Assembly (NCBI GenBank): GCA_040506775.1
Contig: JBEVWC010000007.1
Location: forward strand, 380,502 to 444,501
Length of the DNA: 64,000 nucleotides
Source of the DNA: Thiodiazotropha sp040506775
Lineage (GTDB): Bacteria; Pseudomonadota; Gammaproteobacteria; Chromatiales; Chromatiaceae
Direction: 5' to 3'
Shown here piece after piece: positions 25,367 to 33,568 of this stretch (its first letter is position 1; every line of letters begins with the position of its first letter). The notes under the pieces are model-generated. The model was given only the letters and a program-made list of their open reading frames with translations. It was not told the origin of the DNA and made no database searches. The translations under genes were made by a program, and so were the position numbers.

Positions 25367-26371
25367 TCAAAATTCCCCACTCCCCACCCCCGCCACAGTG
25401 GAAAGGTCGACAGAATAATCCATCAGGTTGAAACCCCACCCCACCAGCATGATCGCAACCGCAAGGATTCCGCAGAACAGGGCCAGCGCAGGCCACTTGA
25501 TCACCTTGCGCAGGATCAGCATCTCCGGCAGGGAGAGGGCGGCAATGCTCATCATGAACGCCAGGGCGGTGCCCAGTGCAACGCCCTTGCCGAGCATTGC
25601 TTCCGCCACCGGAATCACCCCGGTGGCGTTGGCATAGAGGGGGATGCCAAGCAGCACCGCACCGGGTACGGCCCAGATGTTGTCGCTTCCGCCCAGGTGT
25701 TCCGCCACCCACTCCTGGGGCACGAAACCATGGAACAGGGCGCCGATGGCGATGGCCGCGATAACCCACTTCCAGATCCGCCCGACGATCGACTTGACCT
25801 CGGAAAGGGCGAACCGGTGACGCCCACGCAGACTTCGGTCAGGGGCTGCGCCCTGATTCTGACCCACGCGGATTTCCCATACGTAGGGTTCCACCCAGCG
25901 TTCCGGACGAAACCGCTCCATGATCACGCCTCCGGCATAAGCCACCACCAGACCGGCGCCGATGTAGAGCGCTGCGAGTTCCCAGCCCAGCAGTCCCACC
26001 AGAACCACCGCCGCCACCTCGTTGATCATCGGACTGGCGATGAGGAAAGAGAAGGTCACCCCGAGGGGAATGCCCGCCTCCACGAAACCGATGAACAGGG
26101 GCACCGAGGAGCAGGAGCAGAAGGGGGTCATGGCGCCCAGGAGGATCGCCAGGACCCGCGCCATCCAGCGGGGTTTGTTGCGCACGTAGTCCCGTACCTG
26201 TTCCGGGGAGAGCAGGGCGCGTAACAGGCCCATCAGGTAGATCACGGTCACCAGCAGGAAAAAGATCAGAGCGGTGTCCATGACGAAGAAGACCAGGGCT
26301 TCCGCCACGGGGGTGCCGGGGGTCAGACCGATCAGCTCGTAGACCAGGAGGTGGGACAGGTATTCGAACAT
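25367..26371 (-). CDS. PF03773-type permease (ArsP/YraQ-like)
   Basis: A 334-residue membrane protein with about eight to ten hydrophobic segments. Family signature LLGAMTPFCSCSSVPLFIGF contains the Cys85-x-Cys87 pair, followed by EAGIPLGVTFSFLIASPMIN; the second half repeats the pattern (NATGVIPVAEAMLGKGVALG). Members export organoarsenicals (ArsP) or other thiophilic compounds. I chose the ATG at 26371, because the upstream extension overlaps the DUF2703 gene. It follows that gene by 10 bp in an ArsR-controlled operon. Confidence 0.9.
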   Translation of the reverse strand: MFEYLSHLLVYELIGLTPGTPVAEALVFFVMDTALIFFLLVTVIYLMGLLRALLSPEQVRDYVRNKPRWMARVLAILLGAMTPFCSCSSVPLFIGFVEAGIPLGVTFSFLIASPMINEVAAVVLVGLLGWELAALYIGAGLVVAYAGGVIMERFRPERWVEPYVWEIRVGQNQGAAPDRSLRGRHRFALSEVKSIVGRIWKWVIAAIAIGALFHGFVPQEWVAEHLGGSDNIWAVPGAVLLGIPLYANATGVIPVAEAMLGKGVALGTALAFMMSIAALSLPEMLILRKVIKWPALALFCGILAVAIMLVGWGFNLMDYSVDLSTVAGVGSGEF

Positions 26372-26381
26372 CTCTCGTGTC

Positions 26382-26771
26382 TCAGCTACAGCAGGCCACG
26401 GCCTTGCATACCGCACGCTGAATCCAGTCGACCGGCAGATCCTCACGGGTCACGCCGTCGAAACTCAGGGTACGGCAGTTCACCGTCGGTGCGCCGATGA
26501 GATCCGCACAGCTTGGGCAACTGCTCTCACCCGGGCGTGAGTCATCCAACAGCTGTTCCAGGGGAACCCCATCGATCAACAGGCTGTTGGATTGATCCAG
26601 CATTGCGGATGTGAGTCGGGTTTCCTGCAGCAGGAACCGCACACCCTGGGGTGCGCAGTCACGGTTGAGTCGTTCGATGGCTTCAATTACCGCCTCGCCG
26701 CTGGTCTCACAGCGGCAGCAGGTCGCGCCCTCGACCTCCAGATGGCGCCATTCCAGGATATGGGTCTGCAT
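26382..26771 (-). CDS. DUF2703 cysteine-rich protein
   Basis: A 129-residue soluble protein with an AAAGGAG ribosome binding site just before the ATG at 26771. It is very cysteine rich: CCRC at 18-21, then SSCPSCADLIG, VNCRTL and a C-terminal VCKAVACC. The middle VNSLLIDGVPLEQLL-like stretch resembles a thioredoxin-fold substrate loop (the actual sequence here is NSLLIDGVPLEQLL). DUF2703 genes are found next to ArsR regulators and PF03773 permeases. Binding of a soft metal or metalloid is inferred from the Cys content and context. Confidence 0.8.
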   Translation of the reverse strand: MQTHILEWRHLEVEGATCCRCETSGEAVIEAIERLNRDCAPQGVRFLLQETRLTSAMLDQSNSLLIDGVPLEQLLDDSRPGESSCPSCADLIGAPTVNCRTLSFDGVTREDLPVDWIQRAVCKAVACCS

Positions 26772-26802
26772 GATGATTGCTCCTTTTGCTGGGATCAGAT
26801 GT

Positions 26803-27156
26803 TCAGGCGCAGCAGCGGGCCTGGGGGCGCACCGGGGCACCGGCCAGGCGTTGCTGATCCTCAAGGTAGGGAGACTGATCCGCGGTCGCCCCGACGGTGG
26901 TTTGCAGCACCTCGCCCATCCACTCCGGGAGATCCGGGTGGAGCCGGTAGTGAATCCATAGTCCGTCACGCCGGTCGAGCACCAGTCCCCACTCCCTCAG
27001 ATGGGCCAGGTGGCGGGAGATCTTGGGCTGGGACTGGTCCAGGGCATGGGTCAGCTGGCAGACGCACAGTTCCTCCGAACGGGCGAGCAGCAGCAGGCAG
27101 CGCAGACGGATGTCACCGCTCAGGGCGGTGTAGAAGGTTTCGGCGGTGGGTGTCAT
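26803..27156 (-). CDS. arsR: ArsR-family metalloregulator with CVC arsenite motif
   Basis: A 117-residue winged-helix repressor. The ELCVCQLTHAL motif has Cys31-x-Cys33 in the position used by E. coli-type ArsR to bind As(III)/Sb(III), and the helix SQPKISRHLAHLREWGLV is the DNA-recognition helix. The C-terminus ends in a vicinal Cys pair (RCCA). It is the first gene of the DUF2703-permease operon, and a perfect palindrome lies 20 bp upstream of its start, so self-repression relieved by arsenite is likely. Confidence 0.9.
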   Translation of the reverse strand: MTPTAETFYTALSGDIRLRCLLLLARSEELCVCQLTHALDQSQPKISRHLAHLREWGLVLDRRDGLWIHYRLHPDLPEWMGEVLQTTVGATADQSPYLEDQQRLAGAPVRPQARCCA

Positions 27157-27175
27157 GGGTCTATATATAACGCCA

Positions 27176-27189
27176 ACGTAATATTACGT
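27176..27189. promoter_or_regulatory. Perfect palindrome, candidate ArsR operator
   Basis: ACGTAATATTACGT is a perfect 14-bp palindrome in AT-rich DNA 20 bp upstream of the arsR ATG. Position and symmetry suit a dimeric ArsR repressor. It also lies about 85 bp upstream of the divergent gene at 27274. Confidence 0.6.
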
Positions 27190-27273
27190 CAAACGTATAT
27201 ATTTATTTTCTGCCCGATTCTGCAAACCGGGCCCTGTGGTATCTTGGGATCTCCTGCAGATTTGGGGATCGAC

Positions 27274-27615
27274 GTGAGTCAGCGGCGGATCGAACGTGAA
27301 AAACAGACCATCTCAGCGATGATGGCCCTCTATTGCCGGGACCACCATGGGGAATCCCAAGCTTTGTGCGAGTCCTGCGCACAACTGCTCGACTATGCCC
27401 ATAAACGTCTCGATACCTGCCCCTTCCAGGAAAACAAACCGGCCTGCAACCACTGCACGGTGCACTGCTATGCCCGCAGCAAGCGAGACCAGGTCCAGGC
27501 GGTGATGCGCTACTCCGGCCCGAGGATGCTGCTGCGCCACCCCCTGCTGAGCTTCTATCATCTGCTCGACAAATTTCGCGAAGTGCCCAAGCTGGGGCGT
27601 CCGGGTGGTTCCTGA
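27274..27615 (+). CDS. Nitrous oxide-stimulated promoter family protein
   Basis: A 113-residue Cys-rich protein. The GTG at 27274 follows a GGGGAT site and gives the family start SQRRIEREKQTISAMMALYC. Conserved features are HHGESQALCESCAQLLDYA, RLDTCPFQENKPACNHCTVH and CYARSKRDQVQAVMRYSGPR, with at least six Cys/His suited to binding metal. The family (YbgA / PF11756-like) is named from a P. stutzeri promoter; the biochemical role is unknown. It is divergent from arsR. Confidence 0.88.
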   Translation: MSQRRIEREKQTISAMMALYCRDHHGESQALCESCAQLLDYAHKRLDTCPFQENKPACNHCTVHCYARSKRDQVQAVMRYSGPRMLLRHPLLSFYHLLDKFREVPKLGRPGGS

Positions 27616-27842
27616 TGCCTTGCCGAAATCTTGGAATAGATCGTTTTCTATCGTTTTGCGGTGTTTTTGTATCCATTGATCAATCTTCAAGAGTTCTAAA
27701 ATAGCTAGAATAATCAATGAGCAGGGACTATATTCATTAGGATAAGCGAAAATATGTAAATTAATGAATATACAATACAAACATTTATGTATATATTTAA
27801 ATATACTTAATAATCTAGTATGTATATATATTAATTGACATT
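27616..27842. other. AT-rich spacer before the mobile mystery gene pair
   Basis: This 227-bp stretch is strikingly AT-rich in a GC-rich neighbourhood (for example ATGTATATATTTAAATATAC near 27787), a usual sign of acquired DNA and of promoters silenced by nucleoid proteins. No gene is seen. Confidence 0.6.
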
Positions 27843-28307
27843 ATGAGCATGAAAGAGGTCGTGCAGAAGCAGTACCGGGAGCATATCAACCGGGTGCGTC
27901 ATCAACTGAAGGACCTGACGATGCCATCGGAGGGTTGGCTACGGATGGCTCGAAAGGCTCTGGGTATGTCCGGAGCACAGTTAGCCCGGCGTCTGGGTGT
28001 CACCCGGGCAATGGTGTCGAATACGGAGCGGGCTGAGCAGGACGGGGGCGTGACCCTCAGGACACTGCAGAATATGGCGCAGGCGATGGATTGCCGGCTC
28101 GTCTATGCCATTATACCCGAGCAGGAGATCGAGGCGATCCTGCAAGCACGAGCCTACAAAAAGGCGCGGGAGCAGGTGATGGCTGCCGGTGTCCAGATGG
28201 CCCTTGAAGCGCAAACCTTGAGTCAGGACAAACTCGACGAACAGGTGCAGCGCCTCGCGCGTGAAATATTGGAAAAACGTGGCTCACAACTATGGAATGA
28301 GCAATGA
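27843..28307 (+). CDS. Mobile mystery protein A (HTH regulator/antitoxin-like)
   Basis: A 154-residue protein with a Cro/C1-type helix-turn-helix at about residues 40-75 (MSGAQLARRLGVTRAMVSNT ERAEQDGG, split here) and a charged helical C-terminus. The N-terminal VQKQYREHINRVRHQL is typical of TIGR02612. It always pairs with mystery protein B (Fic), and here the two overlap by ATGA. By analogy with Fic/antitoxin pairs it probably represses the pair and neutralises B. The codon composition and AT-rich leader suggest horizontal transfer. Confidence 0.88.
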   Translation: MSMKEVVQKQYREHINRVRHQLKDLTMPSEGWLRMARKALGMSGAQLARRLGVTRAMVSNTERAEQDGGVTLRTLQNMAQAMDCRLVYAIIPEQEIEAILQARAYKKAREQVMAAGVQMALEAQTLSQDKLDEQVQRLAREILEKRGSQLWNEQ

Positions 28308-28897
28308 GCGAGATCGACAGCGCTACGGATGGCGCCACACCGGTGGATCCGGATGAGAGAGAAGGGCTGCGATTCGTCCATGTCCAGACACGCGGTCAGC
28401 TGGACGAGTTGGAACAGGTTAACATTCAGGCGGGCCTGCAGTGGCTCGAACGCCAGCGTAACGCAGACATACTGAGTGAGCGGTTTGTCCGCGATCTCCA
28501 CCAGAAGCTGTTTGGCCAGGTCTGGAAGTGGGCGGGCAGTTTCCGCGCCACCGGTAAGAATATCGGTTGTGATCCACGCTACATCCCCGTCGAGTTGCAC
28601 AAACTCCTGGGTGACACACGATATTGGATCGAACATGAAACCTATTCCAAACGTGAATTGGCGACCAGGTTTCACCACCGACTCGTATCGATTCATCCGT
28701 TTCCCAATGGCAACGGTCGACATGCCCGGATCATGGCGGATGCGCTTTTAATGTTTGTTCTGGGTCAACCGCCGATCGATTGGGCCGGTGGGCATGAGCT
28801 GCAGTCCATGTCCGTCCAGCGCAACCGGTACATTGCGGCCCTCAGGGCGGCCGATACCGGCGATTACCAGCCCCTGTTGGAATTCGTGGGACTCTGA
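28304..28897 (+). CDS. Mobile mystery protein B (Fic/DOC family)
   Basis: A 197-residue Fic-fold protein. The Fic motif is HPFPNGNGRHAR with catalytic His131, and the Fic helix context FVRDLHQKLFGQVWKWAGSF is present. The residue before GNGR is Asn rather than the Asp/Glu of standard AMPylating Fic enzymes, so activity may differ. No inhibitory (S/T)xxxE(G/N) helix is obvious within the protein, consistent with inhibition by protein A. The start overlaps the stop of A. Confidence 0.9.
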   Translation: MSEIDSATDGATPVDPDEREGLRFVHVQTRGQLDELEQVNIQAGLQWLERQRNADILSERFVRDLHQKLFGQVWKWAGSFRATGKNIGCDPRYIPVELHKLLGDTRYWIEHETYSKRELATRFHHRLVSIHPFPNGNGRHARIMADALLMFVLGQPPIDWAGGHELQSMSVQRNRYIAALRAADTGDYQPLLEFVGL

Positions 28898-28940
28898 ATT
28901 CATCGAAACGGGTTCTTCCGATATAATGCAGCGCTTTTTC

Positions 28941-28960
28941 ACGCCCAAAGGGGCGTTTTC
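28941..28960 (+). terminator. Stem-loop with T-run before prfC
   Basis: ACGCCC-AAAG-GGGCGT is a perfect 6-bp stem followed by TTTTCC. It can terminate the mobile mystery operon, which stops at 28897. A TATAAT at 28922-28927 lies just before it, so it may instead sit in the prfC leader. Confidence 0.55.
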
Positions 28961-28977
28961 CGACCGTTAGCGGGCGG

Positions 28978-29028
28978 TTCTCAACGCAGGATCGTACCGT
29001 CTGAGTAGAATTTCAACTGCCTGCCAGG
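28978..29028. mobile_element. Solo right end of the MITE-like element
   Basis: Fifty-one bases match the right end of the element at 14938-15079 (shared core CAACGCAGGATCGTACCGTC, then TGAGTAG and ATTTCAAC). No left end is present. It forms most of the 5' leader of prfC. Confidence 0.7.
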
Positions 29029-29048
29029 CCAGTTTAGGGTTCCCGATT

Positions 29049-30635
29049 ATGAGTGATGGCAATCTAATTACCGAGATCAGCAAGCGGCGCACCTTTGCCA
29101 TTATCTCGCACCCGGACGCCGGTAAGACCACCTTGACCGAGAAACTGCTGCTGTTCGGCGGTGCGATCCAGATGGCGGGCACCGTGAAGGGCCGCAAGGC
29201 CGCCCGGCACGCCACCTCGGACTGGATGGAAATGGAGAAGGAGCGCGGCATCTCGGTCACTTCCTCGGTGATGCAGTTCCCCTACCGGGACGAGATCGTC
29301 AACCTGCTCGATACCCCCGGCCACGAGGACTTCTCCGAGGACACCTACCGCACCCTCACCGCGGTCGACTCGGCGCTGATGGTGATCGACGTGGCCAAGG
29401 GTGTGGAGGAACGCACCATCAAGCTGATGGAGGTGTGCCGTTTGCGGGACACCCCGATTCTGACCTTCGTCAACAAGCTCGACCGCGAGGGCCGTGATCC
29501 CCTGGAGATCCTCGACGAGATCGAACAGGTATTGAAGATCAAATGCGCACCGGTCTCCTGGCCGATCGGCATGGGCAAACGGCTCAAGGGGGTCTACGAC
29601 CTGCGCACCGATGCGACCCATCTGTTCAGCGCCACCCACGGCGGCAAGATCCAGGTGGGCGAGGTCATTCAGGGCATCGACAATCCCAAGTTGGATGAAC
29701 TGATCGGTGGACAGGCTCAGGAGTTGCGGGATGAGATCGAGCTGGTGCGCGGCGCCAGCCACGAACTCGACCTGGAGGCCTATGCCCGGGGTGAACTGAC
29801 CCCGGTATTCTTCGGTTCAGCAATCAACAACTTCGGCGTGCGGGAACTGCTCGACGCCTTCGTCGAGTACGCCCCCGCACCGCTGTCGCGCAACACCCAG
29901 CAGCGCCTGGTGGCGCCCGCTGAAGGCAAGTTCAGCGGTTTCGTATTCAAGATCCAGGCGAACATGGATCCCCAGCATCGCGACCGGGTGGCCTTCATGC
30001 GGGTCTGTTCCGGTCAGTACCGCAAGGGCATGAAGATGTTCCAGGTGCGCACCGGCAAGAGCGTCCAGGTCAGCAACGCGATCACCTTCCAGGCGGACGA
30101 GCGCCGCCACGTGGAGGAGGCCTGGCCCGGTGACATCATCGGACTGCACAATCACGGCACCATCCAGATCGGCGATACCTTCACCGAGGGTGAGACCCTG
30201 AAGTATGAAGGTATTCCCTACTTTGCTCCGGAGCTGTTCCGCCGGGTGGTGCTGCGCGATCCGCTGAAGCAGAAGGCATTGCTCAAGGGGGTGCTGCAGT
30301 TGTGCGAGGAGGGCGCCACCCAGGTGTTCCGCCCGCTTAAGAACAACGACCTGATCCTCGGCGCGGTGGGTATGCTGCAGTTCGACGTGGCGGTACAGCG
30401 CCTCAAGCACGAGTACAAGGTTGAGGCCATCGTCGAGGCGATCAGCGTCGCCACCACCCGCTGGATCTCCTGTCCGGACGACAAGATGCTGGAGCGTTTC
30501 AGGGACAAGAACTTCGAGAACCTGGCATTGGACGGGGACGATCAGCTGGTCTACCTGGCCCCCACGCGGGTGAATCTCGATCTGGCCATCGAACGCTGGC
30601 CTGATGTCTCCTTCCTTGCAACCCGGGAGCTGTAA
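29049..30635 (+). CDS. prfC: Peptide chain release factor 3
   Basis: A 528-residue translational GTPase that recycles RF1/RF2 after termination. The G1 loop is SHPDAGKTTLTEKLLLFGG, the switch-II G3 motif DTPGHEDFSEDTYRTL and G4 NKLDREGRDP; the RF3-specific C-terminal domain follows (LQFDVAVQRLKHEYKVEA). Length matches E. coli RF3 (529). The ribosome binding site is weak (AGGG about 10 bases upstream), and the leader contains the MITE fragment. Confidence 0.96.
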   Translation: MSDGNLITEISKRRTFAIISHPDAGKTTLTEKLLLFGGAIQMAGTVKGRKAARHATSDWMEMEKERGISVTSSVMQFPYRDEIVNLLDTPGHEDFSEDTYRTLTAVDSALMVIDVAKGVEERTIKLMEVCRLRDTPILTFVNKLDREGRDPLEILDEIEQVLKIKCAPVSWPIGMGKRLKGVYDLRTDATHLFSATHGGKIQVGEVIQGIDNPKLDELIGGQAQELRDEIELVRGASHELDLEAYARGELTPVFFGSAINNFGVRELLDAFVEYAPAPLSRNTQQRLVAPAEGKFSGFVFKIQANMDPQHRDRVAFMRVCSGQYRKGMKMFQVRTGKSVQVSNAITFQADERRHVEEAWPGDIIGLHNHGTIQIGDTFTEGETLKYEGIPYFAPELFRRVVLRDPLKQKALLKGVLQLCEEGATQVFRPLKNNDLILGAVGMLQFDVAVQRLKHEYKVEAIVEAISVATTRWISCPDDKMLERFRDKNFENLALDGDDQLVYLAPTRVNLDLAIERWPDVSFLATREL

Positions 30636-30636
30636 A

Positions 30637-30653
30637 CCCTGTTGAGCACAGGG
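30637..30653 (+). terminator. Short stem-loop after prfC
   Basis: CCCTGT-TGAGC-ACAGGG is a perfect 6-bp stem immediately after the prfC stop. It lacks a T-run, so termination is uncertain. Confidence 0.35.
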
Positions 30654-30912
30654 CCAAACAGCCCCCGGCAGGATTGCAAATCAACCGGCCTAAACCATAC
30701 TTAAATTAAAGGGACCACTGATCAATTCATGCTCCGGTGCGAGCCGGTAAAGCGAGGCTGCTGCGCGGGAAGTGATCGCCATGAGCCGATTGTTCCGTGG
30801 ATTTTCCGCCGGCCGCAGTAGTTCGTCTCACCCTCATACGCGATCCAGCATGAGTCAGAGGTTCCCGGAGCGCTGACACCGCGCTCGGCAGGGTATCAAG
30901 AGGAGGTTGACG

Positions 30913-31122
30913 ATGTTCCTGATGCAGAAAGACAGCGAAAAGCTGGTTGAAGTGCTGAGCCTGAATGACCTGTTCAACCCGAATCACGACGAGATCGTGG
31001 GACGTTTCCACGCGGGGGAAGAGCTGCAGGATGCTGAAACCTTCACCAAGGATCAGATGAAATTCCCATCGGGTGAACCGCTTCCGAAATGCTGGCTCGA
31101 TGCCACTTACCGCCAGCACTGA
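30913..31122 (+). CDS. Small acidic conserved-looking protein
   Basis: A 69-residue protein starting MFLMQKDSEKLVEVLSLNDL. A perfect AGGAGG at 30901-30906, six bases before the ATG, supports both expression and this start over the upstream TTG at 30907. It is acidic, with one Cys near the C-terminus (PLPKCWLDATY). I recognise no domain. It stands alone between prfC and a REP palindrome. Confidence 0.72.
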   Translation: MFLMQKDSEKLVEVLSLNDLFNPNHDEIVGRFHAGEELQDAETFTKDQMKFPSGEPLPKCWLDATYRQH

Positions 31123-31217
31123 TCGCCACAATTGATGTCCCCCAGGGAAGCGGGGACGGCAGATATCCCCGGAATTCATAATCGGGAATCCGGGAAGGGT
31201 GCTGTGTTTCGTCAAAC

Positions 31218-31303
31218 GTAGGTCGGGTTAGCAAAGCGTAACCCGACACAGCGGCACGAATAGGGTGCCCAACGTCGGGTTACGCTGCGCTATCCCGACC
31301 TAC
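31218..31303. repeat. REP palindrome, GTAGGTCGGGTTAGC family
   Basis: An 86-bp palindrome of the same family as 25117-25198 (GTAGGTCGGGTTAGCAAAGC at one end, CCGACCTAC at the other). It fills most of the gap between the small gene and glgC. Confidence 0.85.
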
Positions 31304-31453
31304 CGAAACCAATTGCTTCAAATGCCCCGGCGGGCAAATCGGCAATAGTGAGCTTTCCGCTCATGTCGCATCGATTAATTCGTACACAAAGATGGCCGAA
31401 CCCGGGTCAGGATGAGTATCATCTCAACATCAGTCCAAGAGCCGGAGTAGACG

Positions 31454-32674
31454 ATGTTAGACAAGACCCTGACGGTGATCCTCGCGGGTGGCCACGGATC
31501 GCGCCTGAAGCCATTGACCCAGGAACGCACCAAACCGGCGGTTCCCTTTGCCGGGCAGTACCGGATCATCGATTTCCCTTTGGCCAACTGTCTGCACTCC
31601 GGGTTGCGGCGCATTCTCGTCCTCACCCAGTACAAATCCCACTCCCTGCAAAAGCACCTGCGCGATGGCTGGGCCCTGTTCAATCCGGAACTCGGGGAGT
31701 ACATCACCGCGGTGCCGCCGCAGATGCGCACCGGAGGCAGCTGGTACGGGGGCACCGCCGATGCGGTCTACCAGAATCTCTACATGCTCAAACGCAGCGG
31801 AGCGGAGCGGGTGCTGATCCTCTCCGGCGACCACATCTACCGCATGGACTACGCACCCCTGCTGGCCTTCCATGAAGAGCACAGCTCCGGGGTGACCCTG
31901 GCCAGCATGGAAATGCCCCTGGCTGAGGCGAGTCAGTTCGGAGTCATGCAAACCGATGAGACAGGACGGGTGACCGCGTTCGTGGAGAAGCCCGAAGCGC
32001 CACAATCACTGCATCCAGGGGGCAATACGGCCCTGGTCTCCATGGGTATCTATGTGTTCACCATGGACGCACTGATCGAGATCCTCGAGGAGGATCATCA
32101 ACGGGAGGACTCCAGCCACGATTTCGGTCTGGACATCCTGCCGCGCCTGATCGAGATGAGCGGTGTCTACGCCTACACCTTCGGCGGCAGCGCAGGGCGG
32201 GTCAGCCGGGATCGCTACTGGCGCGATGTGGGCACCCTGGACAGCTACTACGAGGCCAACATGGGATTGCTGGACCCGATTCCCTCACTCGATCTCTATC
32301 AACCGGAATGGCCGATCCGCACCCATCACCGGCAGACCCCGCCGGCCCGCACCGTGCCCGGGGTGTCCGGCAGCGAGGGCATCTTCATCAATTCGATCAT
32401 TGCCAACGGGGTGGTGATCGTGGGGGGCAGTGTGCAGCATTCGATCCTGTTTCCCAACGTGCGCATCGGCGAGGAAGCGGTGATTCACAACTCCATCCTT
32501 TTCGAAGGGGTGAAGGTGGGTGATGGCGCGCATCTGGAAAACTGCATCGTCGACAAGGATGTGGATATCCCCCCGGGTGAGCAGATCGGTTTCGACCGGG
32601 AACGGGACGCGCAACGATTTACCGTTTCCGCCAAAGGCATTGTGGTAGTGCCCAAGGGCTATCGTTTTCGCTGA
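31454..32674 (+). CDS. glgC: Glucose-1-phosphate adenylyltransferase
   Basis: This 406-residue enzyme makes ADP-glucose for glycogen. The nucleotidyltransferase loop is AGGHGSRLKPLTQERTKPAV, followed by RIIDFPLANCLHSG, the ADP-glucose motif WYRGTADAVYQN-like (here SWYGGTADAVYQNL), GDHIYRMDY and VEKPEAP. A left-handed beta-helix domain with SIIANGVVIVGGSV and HNSILFEGVKVGDGA ends the protein. Note WYGG in place of the common WYRG/WYQG. No other glg gene is in the window. Confidence 0.94.
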   Translation: MLDKTLTVILAGGHGSRLKPLTQERTKPAVPFAGQYRIIDFPLANCLHSGLRRILVLTQYKSHSLQKHLRDGWALFNPELGEYITAVPPQMRTGGSWYGGTADAVYQNLYMLKRSGAERVLILSGDHIYRMDYAPLLAFHEEHSSGVTLASMEMPLAEASQFGVMQTDETGRVTAFVEKPEAPQSLHPGGNTALVSMGIYVFTMDALIEILEEDHQREDSSHDFGLDILPRLIEMSGVYAYTFGGSAGRVSRDRYWRDVGTLDSYYEANMGLLDPIPSLDLYQPEWPIRTHHRQTPPARTVPGVSGSEGIFINSIIANGVVIVGGSVQHSILFPNVRIGEEAVIHNSILFEGVKVGDGAHLENCIVDKDVDIPPGEQIGFDRERDAQRFTVSAKGIVVVPKGYRFR

Positions 32675-32819
32675 GTTGCCCGAAGTATTGGCGTTGCGCG
32701 TCCGGTTGCGTTGACTCTGTAACGGTAACGCAAGTGACCAATCCCATGCGGTCTATAGGCCAGGGTGAGTTCTGGGGCGTAAGTGATCCAGGCATTAATG
32801 GAATGATGATCGACAGGCA

Positions 32820-33149
32820 ATGAGCATGACCGCAGTGACCCCCGAACCGCCCTACTATGCGGTGATTTTCAGTTCCCTGAGAACCCCGGATGATTTGGGA
32901 TATTCGGATACTGCCCAGGAGATTCTGGACTTGGCCCGCCAGCAGCCCGGCTTCCTGGGTTTCGAATCCGCGCGGGATGCCACAGGGCAGGGGATCTCCG
33001 TCTCCTATTGGTCCAGCCCCGAGGCCATCGCCGCCTGGAAGGAACATGTGACGCATCGCAAGGCACAGACGAGAGCTCGGGATTGGTATGCGGATTTTCA
33101 CGTCAGGGTCTGTCGGGTGGAACGGGAATATGGATATTCCTCGAAGTAG
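32820..33149 (+). CDS. Antibiotic biosynthesis monooxygenase (ABM) family protein
   Basis: A 109-residue ferredoxin-like alpha/beta barrel protein of the ABM type: YYAVIFSSLRTPDDLGY, AQEILDLARQQPGFLGFESA, GISVSYWSSPEAIAAWKEHV followed by THRKAQ and WYADFHVRVCRVEREY. The pattern is close to small heme-free ABM proteins often annotated as dimeric monooxygenases. The substrate is unknown. A second in-frame ATG lies 6 bases downstream. Confidence 0.88.
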   Translation: MSMTAVTPEPPYYAVIFSSLRTPDDLGYSDTAQEILDLARQQPGFLGFESARDATGQGISVSYWSSPEAIAAWKEHVTHRKAQTRARDWYADFHVRVCRVEREYGYSSK

Positions 33150-33175
33150 CACCACATCGAAAGAACGCGTATCTG

Positions 33176-33568
33176 CTATCTGCGTTTGATCCTGTAACGT
33201 TTGAGCTCATCTACAGTAACGCTCCTGATGGAGAACATAATCAGGCAGCCTACGATATTTCCACCCGGTACGAGATTGAGTATTGCCAAAGTGGTGATGT
33301 GTCCCACGTTTCTGGTTGCAATCGCCCAATGGTTCCAATATGCGCTGCCAAGCAGGAAGACTGAGAGCCCTATCATAATAGGGATGGTGCTGATGTCAGT
33401 CCCGGGCATGGAGGCTGCCAATATTGCGAGCAATAAAATGTGAATCACCCAGATGATCACGATATAGAGCTTTCGCCAGAAATTTAATGTAGTAAAGCTG
33501 CCCCGTATTGTTAGCGCGTAATGTGGTTCGAGATCTGATTCCGGGGGTGAATAGGGATTAAGTTCCAT
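33176..33568 (-). CDS. Hypothetical membrane protein
   Basis: A 130-residue protein with three hydrophobic segments (KLYIVIIWVIHILLLAILAA; IPIMIGLSVFLLGSAYW; TLAILNLVPGGNIVGCLIMF) after a short polar N-terminus NPYSPPESDLEP, which is typical of small DUF-type proteins fused or linked to RDD-like membrane proteins. The ribosome binding site is weak. It begins the lower-GC accessory region. Confidence 0.65.
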   Translation of the reverse strand: MELNPYSPPESDLEPHYALTIRGSFTTLNFWRKLYIVIIWVIHILLLAILAASMPGTDISTIPIMIGLSVFLLGSAYWNHWAIATRNVGHITTLAILNLVPGGNIVGCLIMFSIRSVTVDELKRYRIKRR

